The position numbers were made by a program, and so were the translations under genes. DNA of 64,000 bases from IMG/VR virus record IMGVR_UViG_3300043570_001980, positions 124,001 through 188,000 of that record. One strand, given 5' to 3'. Position 1 is the stretch's first letter. Each line of letters begins with the position of its first letter. Source of the DNA: a virus. The notes under the pieces are model-generated. The model was not told the origin of the DNA and did no database searches. It saw nothing but the letters and a program-made list of their open reading frames with translations. Of the stretch, positions 21,722 to 30,347 are shown piece by piece.

Positions 21722-22410
21722 ATATGATCAAACATATTGGTAAACACGGTGACCGTAAGGTTGCTATTGTATTTCGAGAAGTGCCAGGAGAAGAGCACAT
21801 GGCGTTGGTTGTCTACCCAGACACCCTGGCAGTACATTTACATGATTCTATCATGCGTACATTAGAATCACCAGAGGGTCAGTCAGCAGAAAATCTTGGG
21901 GATGCATTATTCCGTACATTGTTTTCTGATGGTCGTCCCATGCTACAAACTTTACATGCAGAAGGCATGATTAAAAAGGTGCAGGCAAAACAGGTCACTG
22001 TTACTGCTAGTGCATCTAGCCATGTCAATCTTGAAGAAATGAATGGCATCATTCGTAAGATGAGGTTGGGAGAAAGTGCTATTCGTGAAATGGCCGACCT
22101 TGACAAAAATCGTGGAATGACTGGAAAAGTAAATCGCCGAGACGACTTTGGTCGTGAAGTTGGCTCAGGATCAAACCTACAACGAGGATCAAATGTTGCA
22201 GGATCTGATGCCGCACTAGCACTAGACGATGTACAACTTGCCCGTGATCGATTGGCTCAAGCAGATCGCATGGAAAGGGAAGCACAAGGCTTATTGGCTG
22301 AGAGTGCCAGATTAAAGTCTGAAGCCGCACAAATGTCAGGAGTACCACAAACTAAAACTACCACCAAACGCACTAGAACAAAAAAGGCGGTAGCGGATGC
22401 AACGAGGTGA
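21718..22410 (+). CDS. Hypothetical phage protein with coiled coil and basic tail, 230 aa
   Basis: The N-terminal about 110 residues are a beta-rich domain (HGDRKVAIVFREVPGEEHMA, MALVVYPDTLAVHLHD). Residues about 115-150 are polar; about 165-210 form a likely coiled coil (LARDRLAQADRMEREAQGLL). The tail TTTKRTRTKK is basic. The layout suits a virion- or DNA-associated accessory protein. Strong AAAGGAG site; overlaps the next gene. Confidence 0.6.
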   Translation: MNMIKHIGKHGDRKVAIVFREVPGEEHMALVVYPDTLAVHLHDSIMRTLESPEGQSAENLGDALFRTLFSDGRPMLQTLHAEGMIKKVQAKQVTVTASASSHVNLEEMNGIIRKMRLGESAIREMADLDKNRGMTGKVNRRDDFGREVGSGSNLQRGSNVAGSDAALALDDVQLARDRLAQADRMEREAQGLLAESARLKSEAAQMSGVPQTKTTTKRTRTKKAVADATR

Positions 22411-22699
22411 GGACTTTTTAAAAAAGTGGGAGGCGATTATCAATGATGTTGATTTAAATCATATTCCTCTTGAGTGTGTTAAGAAAATGGTTTTTAAACT
22501 TGTTGATAAAAAGCAAAAAACCATCAACTTTCAAACGTTAAAAAAGCAAGGCCTTAACATTGATGATATTCATGTAGTTGTTGAACGTTTTATTCAAGAA
22601 AACCAAGATGACATTGTTAACATGGATTTTATTCTTGACATTGAGGCTGTGGCTGATATTCTTCAACCCGAAACAGATAAACTATTAGGCAACTTATAA
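22397..22699 (+). CDS. Hypothetical protein, 100 aa
   Basis: Overlaps the preceding gene by 14 bases. All-helical, charged protein (FLKKWEAIINDVDLNHIP, VHVVVERFIQ-like core, ILDIEAVADILQ). No recognised family. A TATAAATA word at 22695-22702 lies at its 3' end, just before thyX. Confidence 0.55.
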   Translation: MQRGEDFLKKWEAIINDVDLNHIPLECVKKMVFKLVDKKQKTINFQTLKKQGLNIDDIHVVVERFIQENQDDIVNMDFILDIEAVADILQPETDKLLGNL

Positions 22700-22702
22700 A
22701 TA
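22695..22702 (+). promoter_or_regulatory. T4-type late promoter word TATAAATA
   Basis: Two bases before the thyX ATG; if used it could not give thyX a leader, so it may serve the SGNH gene downstream or be chance. Confidence 0.25.
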
Positions 22703-22704
22703 TC

Positions 22705-23376
22705 ATGGATGTTCAACTATTATCCTATTCACAGCCAACAGAGAGATTTGCAGATATGGGCATTGCAGATGCGCAAGAACTCATTGCGTATTGCGCCCGT
22801 GTCAGCAATCCCTCCAATCAGCTCAACACAGATACATCAGAAAAACTCATCCGATACTTGGTCAAGCACCAACACTGGAGCCCACTCGAAATGGTGTCAG
22901 CCTGCATGGAAATCACCACAACAAGAGACATTGCAAGACAAATCTTGCGACACAGAAGTTTTAGTTTTCAAGAATTCTCCCAGCGTTACGCTGATCCAAC
23001 AAAGGATCTTAACTTCGTACATAGAGAAGCACGACTCCAAGACACAAAGAATAGACAAAACAGCATAGAAACCGAAGACACCTTGTTGCAAAATGAATGG
23101 TTTCGTGCGCAACAACGAGTTATCTATGCGGCCCAACGTGAATACGAATGGGCTATTAAAAACGGCATAGCCAAAGAACAAGCCCGAGCTGTGTTACCCG
23201 AAGGACTAATTGAAAGTCGCTTGTACATGAATGGTACCTTGCGCTCATGGATTCACTTTATTGAATTGCGTTCAGCCAACGGCACACAAAAAGAACATCA
23301 AGAAATTGCAAGAGCTTGTGCTCAAGCCATCACAGCAATCTTCCCAATGGCGGATGATTTAGTAAAAAATGTTTAA
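22705..23376 (+). CDS. thyX: FAD-dependent thymidylate synthase ThyX
   Basis: 223 residues with the ThyX signature RHRSFSFQEFSQRY (82-95), family pattern RHRxxSxxExSxR. It methylates dUMP to dTMP using methylene-THF and FADH2/NADPH. Further conserved parts: HWSPLEM near 57-63 and LYMNGTLRSW in the C-terminal half. Together with the dCMP deaminase at 11519 it supplies thymidylate for phage DNA. The downstream gene starts inside its last codons. Confidence 0.92.
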   Translation: MDVQLLSYSQPTERFADMGIADAQELIAYCARVSNPSNQLNTDTSEKLIRYLVKHQHWSPLEMVSACMEITTTRDIARQILRHRSFSFQEFSQRYADPTKDLNFVHREARLQDTKNRQNSIETEDTLLQNEWFRAQQRVIYAAQREYEWAIKNGIAKEQARAVLPEGLIESRLYMNGTLRSWIHFIELRSANGTQKEHQEIARACAQAITAIFPMADDLVKNV

Positions 23377-24343
23377 CTTATTTGTTGGTGATGTGTTTGA
23401 GGAGTTAGCCACAGAGGCTAAAAATTTTGATCCTACAGCATACTTACTAACATTTGAGAATATAGATTCTTTCATAAACAATCCAATCGGTGCAACTGTC
23501 TATACGTCGGCAGCCGATATGGGTAATTTAAAAGAACTTGATAAAGTTTGCCGCAAGGCTGATAAGATATTTTATCGGCCGCCCAATGGCGTCTGGAGTG
23601 ACGAAACAAAAGATCATTTCAGCAAGCAAAGAGAATCCCTGCATACAATCTTACTTTTTCACGCACAAAGTGGAAAGGTCGATAATGCTGGTAAGTTATC
23701 TACGCCATATGATTTTTTGGCCGCAGATTTTCTGCAAGATCAAAGAGTAGCCAGTAAGCAATTTTGGGCAGTAGGATGCAGTATATCCTACGGAGTTGGT
23801 GTAACACAATTACAAACATGGAAACATCTAGTTTCACAAAAATTAAACTTACCATATAGTGATTTAACACTACCCGGTAGTAGTATTATATGGCAAAGTG
23901 ATCAGATTTCAAGATCTGACCTACGTCCCGGTGATATTGTCTTTTGGGGGATAACTACACAAAATAGAATGCCAGTGGTTACCGCCGACAAAACAATTTT
24001 GCATTTAAACCGTTCCAGATATGAACTCATTCCAACACTCAACAATGCTTTTCCTATTAACTTGATTGATAATCCTACGTTGTATTGGCAGAACGTTCTT
24101 GCTGTTAGAAGGGCTAGTAATTTTTGCCAAAAAGCAGGTGCAAAGTTAGTGGCAGTTGGATTGATGTTTGATCCACTGAGTATATATAAGCATTATAACA
24201 TACCTGAATTTGTTCAACTTCAATATCAGTATGACTTTTTAGATTTTGGTAGCGATAATGCTCATCCAGGACCGTTACAACATCAACATTACGCAGAACT
24301 TTATTTAAAATTATATAACACCAATTTAATTGCAAATAACTAA
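23369..24343 (+). CDS. SGNH-like protein, 324 aa
   Basis: The N-terminal 125 residues are of unknown fold. Then come FWAVGCSISYGVGVTQLQTW (presumed nucleophile Ser in GCSIS), LPGSSIIWQ (N-block variant), and a C-terminal DNAHPGPLQHQHYAELY with the catalytic-type His. GDSL hydrolase fold with low identity to the other two copies. Overlaps the end of thyX by 8 bases. Confidence 0.6.
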   Translation: MFNLFVGDVFEELATEAKNFDPTAYLLTFENIDSFINNPIGATVYTSAADMGNLKELDKVCRKADKIFYRPPNGVWSDETKDHFSKQRESLHTILLFHAQSGKVDNAGKLSTPYDFLAADFLQDQRVASKQFWAVGCSISYGVGVTQLQTWKHLVSQKLNLPYSDLTLPGSSIIWQSDQISRSDLRPGDIVFWGITTQNRMPVVTADKTILHLNRSRYELIPTLNNAFPINLIDNPTLYWQNVLAVRRASNFCQKAGAKLVAVGLMFDPLSIYKHYNIPEFVQLQYQYDFLDFGSDNAHPGPLQHQHYAELYLKLYNTNLIANN

Positions 24344-24353
24344 ATCTTTGTGC

Positions 24354-24359
24354 TATAAT
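24354..24359 (+). promoter_or_regulatory. -10 box of a leaderless promoter
   Basis: TATAAT 5 nt before the ATG at 24365; TTGCAA 18 nt upstream as a weak -35. Confidence 0.55.
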
Positions 24360-24364
24360 AGCAT

Positions 24365-24688
24365 ATGGCAATAACAAGCACTTATCCAGACGAATACAAG
24401 CAATGGCAACCCGAACGTACCGAGATCATTGGGGACCGAGCAGTAACGTTCCGTGATGTGTGTGTACACCAGATCCGTATGGGAGACGTAGACGATCCTG
24501 ATTTGTATGTGGCACAACCTATATATGAGTGGCAGGAATCTGATGCCGGCAAGTTCATCATGGAACATGCTGTGGAGAAACCTTACTGGACTCGTCAAGC
24601 AGATATTTCTAGTTATGGGCACTTGTATCGTATAATGGCAAGACTAAGTGAACAAGATCAAACTTTTTGGAAACTCAAATGGGGATAA
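24365..24688 (+). CDS. Hypothetical protein, 107 aa
   Basis: The promoter -10 lies 5 nt before the ATG, so the mRNA would be leaderless. The protein is soluble and acidic (YPDEYKQWQPERTEI, FRDVCVHQIRMGDVDDPDLY, QADISSYGHLYRIMARL). No recognised family. It heads the plus-strand transcription unit running towards the sugar genes, each following gene overlapping or abutting. Confidence 0.6.
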   Translation: MAITSTYPDEYKQWQPERTEIIGDRAVTFRDVCVHQIRMGDVDDPDLYVAQPIYEWQESDAGKFIMEHAVEKPYWTRQADISSYGHLYRIMARLSEQDQTFWKLKWG

Positions 24689-24927
24689 ATATCTTTAGGT
24701 TTTTCAAATCAATTGAAAGTCCTGAGCCTTTGGTGGATGGAATGTACGCTGATCAATACAGTAATCAGCAGATTCGAGACTATATTCTTTCTAGCTATCA
24801 AAAAAGATTTCCAATACCTGCAGAAACTCCAGAAACACATCCCTGGAAGTTTGATCCGCTTGATCCGCCGCAGGACTGGAGATTTGACCCTTACTACGAA
24901 CTTTGGATAAAAGAAAAAAATGAATAA
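24679..24927 (+). CDS. Hypothetical protein, 82 aa
   Basis: Start taken at the ATG overlapping the previous stop. Contains MYADQYSNQQIRDYILSSYQ and HPWKFDPLDPPQDWRFDPYY: aromatic and proline rich, soluble. Overlaps the TauE-like gene by 8 bases. Unknown function. Confidence 0.5.
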   Translation: MGINIFRFFKSIESPEPLVDGMYADQYSNQQIRDYILSSYQKRFPIPAETPETHPWKFDPLDPPQDWRFDPYYELWIKEKNE

Positions 24928-25870
24928 ACAAATAATTTGGCCCGTTTGGGCAGGCGCAGTACTAATCTCATGGTTATACTTGATCTTGACTGGACCTGGA
25001 TTTGTGTTGTATGACACGCACTGGTTGTATGCGTTAATGATGGTGTTTGGTTCGGCCATTGCAGGGTTTACACCTGAAGGCGGTGGTGCAGTTGCTTTTC
25101 CAATCTTGAGTCTATATTTTAAAATTACTCCTATGGCAGCTAGAGACTTTAGTCTGGCTATACAAAGTATCGGCATGGTGTCTGCGGCTATTTGGATTCT
25201 AACTAGAAAAGGTCATAGTCTATCAACTTTCAAATGGGTTCCTTTTTATGCACTAGTTAACTTTGCTGGATTTATCTTTATGTCTAGCCTTTATCATTTA
25301 ATTGCGTTCAAAGTAGTTCAGATGCTGTTTGTGAGTATGGCGCTTTCGTTTATTGTAGCATATTTGGTAACACGCAATACCAGTGATCAAGATAGTGTAG
25401 ACATAGACAGCAAAGAACGATTGTTAAGTTTTAGTATTTGGTCATTTATTGGTGGATGTGCTAGTGCTATGTTTGGCACAGGATCTGACATGTTGATTTA
25501 TATTGCTCTTACATGTTATTATGGCATGAAGGAGAAAATCAGCACTGACATCAGTATTGTTCTCATGGCAGTTGTTACTGTGTTTGGTATTGCCTACAGA
25601 GGATTAGTGCTTGATGATGTACAGCCTGAAGTATATTACATGTGGTTGGCAGCGGCACCTGTGGTGTTATTTTTTGCACCATTTGGTAATATTTTATTAG
25701 GGTGGGTCAAGAAAGAAACAATGTTATGGACTGTGCTTGCTATGAATGGTGTAAACTATTTTTACTTCATGAGTAAAAATCTTCCATTGGTTGTTCCTGC
25801 AGTAGTAACTCTATGTACAATGTTAGCTATATTTGTAGGTAGCTTTTATCTGAAAAAGAAATTACAATAA
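24920..25870 (+). CDS. TauE/SafE-family membrane transporter
   Basis: 316 residues with about eight hydrophobic segments and two similar halves. First half: AIAGFTPEGGGAVAFPILSL; second half: FIGGCASAMFGTGSDMLIY. Paired GG(x)A..G.G motifs are the mark of the TauE/SafE (sulfite/anion exporter) family. It would sit in the inner membrane. Substrate unknown; sulfite, sulfoacetate and other organic anions are reported for relatives. It starts the sugar-modification unit and may export a pathway by-product or be an independent metabolic gene. Confidence 0.78.
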   Translation: MNKQIIWPVWAGAVLISWLYLILTGPGFVLYDTHWLYALMMVFGSAIAGFTPEGGGAVAFPILSLYFKITPMAARDFSLAIQSIGMVSAAIWILTRKGHSLSTFKWVPFYALVNFAGFIFMSSLYHLIAFKVVQMLFVSMALSFIVAYLVTRNTSDQDSVDIDSKERLLSFSIWSFIGGCASAMFGTGSDMLIYIALTCYYGMKEKISTDISIVLMAVVTVFGIAYRGLVLDDVQPEVYYMWLAAAPVVLFFAPFGNILLGWVKKETMLWTVLAMNGVNYFYFMSKNLPLVVPAVVTLCTMLAIFVGSFYLKKKLQ

Positions 25871-25881
25871 GGCAATATAAA

Positions 25882-26850
25882 ATGAAAATATTAGTAACAG
25901 GTGGGTTGGGCCTTATTGGTCATAACGTCATCTCAAGATTACAAAATCTTGACCACACAACCTCAATCATTGATAACAAAACAACCTACGGAATTATTCC
26001 GCAGAGTGAGTTGGATTACTTGATGGAAGAGCGTATTAAAAAAATCCACCATCCTGGTTTTTATAATGCATCTATCGAGACTGCAGACACAGTTGATTAT
26101 GTGATGCAGGTGCAACAACCCGAAGTAGTTGTACACATGGCCAGTTTCCCCCGACAAAAAGTAGTCAATGCCAATCCAGCAAATGGCAGTCGTGTTATGA
26201 TGGAAGGCTTGATCAATCTGCTTGAGAGTGCCAAAAAGCATGGTGTTCGTCGATTTGTTTACATTAGTAGCTCAATGGTATATGGCGACTTTACTGATCA
26301 AGTCGAAGAAGATGCTGTGTGTAACCCACAGGGTCAGTATGGTATTATGAAGCTGGCAGGAGAGTGGTTGGTCAAAGACTATGCTCGACGAACTGGCATG
26401 GAATTTGTTATCATTCGTCCCAGTGCTGTGTACGGACCCTTGGATGTGGAAGATCGTGTGGTTGCTAAATTTATGCTTACTGCCATGCGTGGTGGGACGT
26501 TAAAAGTAAACGGTGCCAACGAAACACTAGACTTTACCTATGTTGACGATGCCGCCGATGGCATTGTCGCCGCGGCCACCATGCCCGGTGCTAAAAATCA
26601 CACATTCAACATTACTAAATCACACTCTGTGTCTTTATTGCAAGCGGCAGAAATGATTGTAAGTATAGTAGGCAGCGGCGAGATCGAGTGTAGAGATAGA
26701 GATGCAGACTTTCCCAGTCGCGGTGCGTTAAATATTAATCAGGCTCGTGCCATGTTAGGTTACGATCCCAAAGTTGATGTTCATGAAGGATTTCAAAATT
26801 ACTACAGCTGGCTTAACAATTCCCTTTACTGGGCTCCGAAAACAGTATAA
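25882..26850 (+). CDS. NAD-dependent nucleotide-sugar epimerase/dehydratase (extended SDR)
   Basis: 322 residues. Rossmann motif TGGLGLIG (6-13), VVVHMAS strand, YISSSMVYGD and the catalytic Tyr153/Lys157 in QYGIMK. IIRPSAVYGP follows. Typical extended SDR acting on dTDP-, UDP- or GDP-sugars. Next to two sugar aminotransferases and a DesII-like enzyme, it probably makes a keto or epimerised sugar for them. The next gene overlaps by about 68 bases. Confidence 0.85.
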   Translation: MKILVTGGLGLIGHNVISRLQNLDHTTSIIDNKTTYGIIPQSELDYLMEERIKKIHHPGFYNASIETADTVDYVMQVQQPEVVVHMASFPRQKVVNANPANGSRVMMEGLINLLESAKKHGVRRFVYISSSMVYGDFTDQVEEDAVCNPQGQYGIMKLAGEWLVKDYARRTGMEFVIIRPSAVYGPLDVEDRVVAKFMLTAMRGGTLKVNGANETLDFTYVDDAADGIVAAATMPGAKNHTFNITKSHSVSLLQAAEMIVSIVGSGEIECRDRDADFPSRGALNINQARAMLGYDPKVDVHEGFQNYYSWLNNSLYWAPKTV

Positions 26851-27880
26851 CAACATCAAAGAAGAAATTCTAGATGCCACAGATCGTGTATTGCGATCTG
26901 GTAATCTCATGAATGGAATCTATACCAAAGAATTTGAAACATGGTTAGCCAAGAAAAACAATAGCAAATATGCTATAACATGTCATAGCGGAACACAGGC
27001 ATTAGAAATAATCGCCCAATACTACATAACAAGAGACTGGGATAGCCGTTGCCATGTGTTAGTTCCAGCAATTACATATCCAGCTACCATCAATGCATTT
27101 TTGCGCTCAGGATGGGACGTTACTATTGTTGATACAGATGCATATGGGATAATGGATCGAGATCATGCCATGCCTGAATTAGTTAATTACAATGCTATTG
27201 TGTTAGTTGGACTGTACGGTGCACCTATACGCAACGGTTGGGAACTTATGGCAAATATCATAATTGAGGATGCCGCACAACATTGGCTAAGTGACCGTGG
27301 TCGACGAAAAGGTCATGCGGCAGCTATTAGTTTTGATCCAATGAAAAATCTAAGTTGTTACGGCAATGGTGGTGCAGTAATCACGGACGACCCAAAGTTA
27401 CACGAATATGCGCTGGGGTGGAGAGACAATGGAAAACCTGGACATACCATGACTGGCAGCAATAGTCGTATGAGTGAAGTTGATTGTGCAACAATGATGG
27501 TTAAAACAAAATACATTGATCAATGGCAACAGCGTAGAAGTAAAATTGCAGGATATTGGATTGAACATTTTTCAAAACAAAACATTAGAACATTAACTGA
27601 CAAATCAAATTATGTCGATCATTGTAATCACAAGTTTGTTGTTGACATAGACAGTCGAAACGAAGTTAAAAAAGAACTAATGCTTAGAAAAATTGAAACA
27701 AAAGTACACTACGAACTTCCGTTACACGAAATTCCATTATATGAATCAATTGTCGGCCCTGGAATGTTTTCTAAAGCCAGTGCATTGGCCAGACGAGTAT
27801 TGAGTTTACCCATATACCCTGAGCTGACAGACTTAGAAGTGGAATACATTGCAGATCAACTGATTGATATAGTTAAATGA
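26783..27880 (+). CDS. DegT/DnrJ/EryC1-family sugar aminotransferase 1
   Basis: 365 residues counted from ATG 26783 (an ATG six bases earlier is possible). IPFTGLRKQYNNIKEEI opens the fold; HSGTQALEI binds PLP phosphate; IIEDAAQHWL has the ring-stacking and Asp residues; FDPMKNLSCYGNGGAV carries the Schiff-base Lys188. These enzymes transfer an amino group from Glu to a keto-sugar nucleotide. Overlaps the epimerase end and the next start. Confidence 0.87.
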   Translation: MKDFKITTAGLTIPFTGLRKQYNNIKEEILDATDRVLRSGNLMNGIYTKEFETWLAKKNNSKYAITCHSGTQALEIIAQYYITRDWDSRCHVLVPAITYPATINAFLRSGWDVTIVDTDAYGIMDRDHAMPELVNYNAIVLVGLYGAPIRNGWELMANIIIEDAAQHWLSDRGRRKGHAAAISFDPMKNLSCYGNGGAVITDDPKLHEYALGWRDNGKPGHTMTGSNSRMSEVDCATMMVKTKYIDQWQQRRSKIAGYWIEHFSKQNIRTLTDKSNYVDHCNHKFVVDIDSRNEVKKELMLRKIETKVHYELPLHEIPLYESIVGPGMFSKASALARRVLSLPIYPELTDLEVEYIADQLIDIVK

Positions 27881-29259
27881 CAAGATTAGGTTACACACAC
27901 AGCAAAGTCGAAGGCCCGACAAATGCAGACATTTTGCACCTAGACCCTGTGTCTCAACAGGTGTGTAAGTTACTGTCAGATGATCCATTTATTACTCAAA
28001 GAGAAATTGCAAAACAGCTATCAATCTCTGCCAACGAACTACTAGTAATATCTAGTAAGATCAGAGAAGATCAACCAGCTCAGAATTACATATTGTATCA
28101 TGGTGGCGGCACAAAATATTGGACCAATACAATCACTCCATTGCTGACAAACGGATCATTACATGCGGCCATTGATCACAGTTACATGTACCCAAATCGT
28201 ATCGGACTGTACACTGGTATGAGCTGTATGTTCTACTGCAACTTTTGCGGACGAAATCCTGTGGCCAAATACGAAAAGAAATTTGAGCAATATGGATTTG
28301 ATGTTTTCAAACAGATTATTGATCAAGACATTAAAACTGATGCATTCTGGGATGACCGATTTCGTATCAGTGGGGGCCTAGAGCCGCTGACCAACAAGTA
28401 TCTAGGCAACATTATTACCTACGGTGCCGAACGTGGATATAAAATGCAATTATACACCAACGGCTATATGATGACTCGGAAATACATAGAACAACATCCA
28501 GGAATGAAAGACCTTCATGCTGTTCGTTTTAGTTTGTATGGTGTTGATGAACAAAGTGCATTTAAAGTAACTCGTCATTCTGAGAGTTATCATCGTATTG
28601 TTGAAAATATCATTGAGTATATCAATTCAACACACAATGTTCGTGTGGGAGTTAATTGGATCATACTGCCTGGCCACTCAAAGGATGTTGTTAAGTTATT
28701 AAACATCATTGACTATATTAATTCACGGACCGTGCGTCCTGTGGATTTTGTAACATTGAGAGAAGACTTTAGTCAAAATGTGCGCATCATCAGCGACGAA
28801 GAAAGAGTGCATCTTGTTGATATTTTTAATTTGATTAAAGATTTTAAAACAAATAAATGGCCGGCCACACATTGGGATTTTGGATATGCACTAGAACCGC
28901 TGGTGCATGGAAAAAATTCTGGACCATTGTCAATGATTTCCTGGAAAGAAATGGTGCCAACTAGCTTTCCTCAAGTGGCTGTAGCAGTTGACGTCAAGGG
29001 AGATGTATATGTCTATCACGAAAGTGGATTCTTAGATCGACCAGGTGCTGAAAGATATATAATTGGAAACACAGTTAACAGTAGCATAGAAACCGTAGTG
29101 CAAGAATTTGTTAACTCTAAAAAAACAATAAGACCGTCGCCACCTGATGTTGGATATTTAGATGCATTCGACCATGTGGTAAGTAGATTAATCAATCAAG
29201 CTCGAGACGATGAAAAATTTGGAATCTCGTGGAACCAAGGACCAGTAAAATGTCGATAA
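27877..29259 (+). CDS. DesII-like radical SAM enzyme (amino-sugar deaminase type)
   Basis: 460 residues. Cluster motif CMFYCNFC with Cys117, Cys121 and Cys124 binds [4Fe-4S] and SAM, followed by GR. The N-terminal about 75 residues contain a helix-turn-helix-like segment (ITQREIAKQLSISANELL). Length, GMSC..CxFCGRNP context and two flanking DegT aminotransferases match dTDP-4-amino-4,6-dideoxyglucose ammonia-lyase (DesII), which removes C4-NH2 to give a 3-keto sugar. The DesII assignment is inference; the radical SAM fold is directly supported. Confidence 0.72.
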   Translation: MTRLGYTHSKVEGPTNADILHLDPVSQQVCKLLSDDPFITQREIAKQLSISANELLVISSKIREDQPAQNYILYHGGGTKYWTNTITPLLTNGSLHAAIDHSYMYPNRIGLYTGMSCMFYCNFCGRNPVAKYEKKFEQYGFDVFKQIIDQDIKTDAFWDDRFRISGGLEPLTNKYLGNIITYGAERGYKMQLYTNGYMMTRKYIEQHPGMKDLHAVRFSLYGVDEQSAFKVTRHSESYHRIVENIIEYINSTHNVRVGVNWIILPGHSKDVVKLLNIIDYINSRTVRPVDFVTLREDFSQNVRIISDEERVHLVDIFNLIKDFKTNKWPATHWDFGYALEPLVHGKNSGPLSMISWKEMVPTSFPQVAVAVDVKGDVYVYHESGFLDRPGAERYIIGNTVNSSIETVVQEFVNSKKTIRPSPPDVGYLDAFDHVVSRLINQARDDEKFGISWNQGPVKCR

Positions 29260-30347
29260 CAATACCATACGCAAATTTATATAGCGAATACCTAGAAGTA
29301 AAAATTCCAGTTGACCAAGCCATTGAACGTTGTATTACAAACAGTTCATTCATTGGCGGGGAAGAAGTTTTAAAATTTGAAACTGCCTGGAAAGACTACA
29401 CGCAGTCAGAAGATTGTGCCGGAGTAAGCAGTGGCACAAGTGCATTGATGTTGTCTTTGTGGGCCGTGGGAGTTCGTCCCAGCGACGAAGTGCTTGTTCC
29501 AAGTATGAGCTTTGTTGCGTCAGCTGAGTGCGCTAGTCAACTAAATGCTCGTCCTCGTTTTATTGACATTGATCAATACTATACTATGGACCTTGATCAA
29601 ATTGAGTCAAAACTTACAAATAAAACCAAAGCAATTATTGTGGTGGATCTTTATGGTCAAACTGTGGATATAAAGAAGCTCAAGGAGATTGCCAACGGCA
29701 TCCCAATCATACAAGATGCGGCTCAAAGTTCTGGATGCAGGTACCTTGGAAATTCAATTGGCAGCCAGGCAGATTTAACATGTTTTAGTTTTTACCCAGG
29801 AAAAAATTTAAGTGCCATGGGAGATGCAGGTGCAGTTACAGGTCGTCAGGAATTAGTTAAACTTGTTAAAATGCTTAGAGATCACGGAAGAAAAGAAAAA
29901 TACGTACACGAGACTATTGGCTGGAATGAAAGACTAGATTCTATGCAGGCAGCGATTTTATCAGCCAAACTAGATCATTTAGATACCTGGAATCAACGAC
30001 GTATAGAAAATGCATCTGTTTATTACAATATGTTATCTAACTGTGACAAAATACAATTGCCAAAAGTAAACAGTAATGTGAGTACCCACGTTTATAATCA
30101 ATTTGTTATTGCAACAGATTGTAGAAATGAATTAAAAGAATTTCTTTCAAGTCGTGGAATTGAAACTGGTATACAATTTCCACTGGCATTACATAAACAA
30201 CCGGTGTATGCTAGAATGGCAGGTACGGATAGTTTTCCAAATAGTGAACGGCTAGCAGACTCGTGTTTGAGTTTGCCAGTACATGCACAAATTACCACTG
30301 CACAGGCAGAAACTGTGGCCAAAGCTGTAATAGATTTTTTTAACTAA
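29250..30347 (+). CDS. DegT/DnrJ/EryC1-family sugar aminotransferase 2
   Basis: 365 residues; ATG 29250 overlaps the radical SAM gene's stop. Motifs: SSGTSALML, IIQDAAQSSGC, FSFYPGKNLSAMGDAGAV with Schiff-base Lys185, and DHGRKEKYVHETIGWNERLD. Closer to the classical ArnB/DesV type than copy 1. In a DesI-DesII-DesV-like order it would aminate the 3-keto product. Its 3' end overlaps 8 bases with the convergent gene at 30340. Confidence 0.87.
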   Translation: MSITIPYANLYSEYLEVKIPVDQAIERCITNSSFIGGEEVLKFETAWKDYTQSEDCAGVSSGTSALMLSLWAVGVRPSDEVLVPSMSFVASAECASQLNARPRFIDIDQYYTMDLDQIESKLTNKTKAIIVVDLYGQTVDIKKLKEIANGIPIIQDAAQSSGCRYLGNSIGSQADLTCFSFYPGKNLSAMGDAGAVTGRQELVKLVKMLRDHGRKEKYVHETIGWNERLDSMQAAILSAKLDHLDTWNQRRIENASVYYNMLSNCDKIQLPKVNSNVSTHVYNQFVIATDCRNELKEFLSSRGIETGIQFPLALHKQPVYARMAGTDSFPNSERLADSCLSLPVHAQITTAQAETVAKAVIDFFN

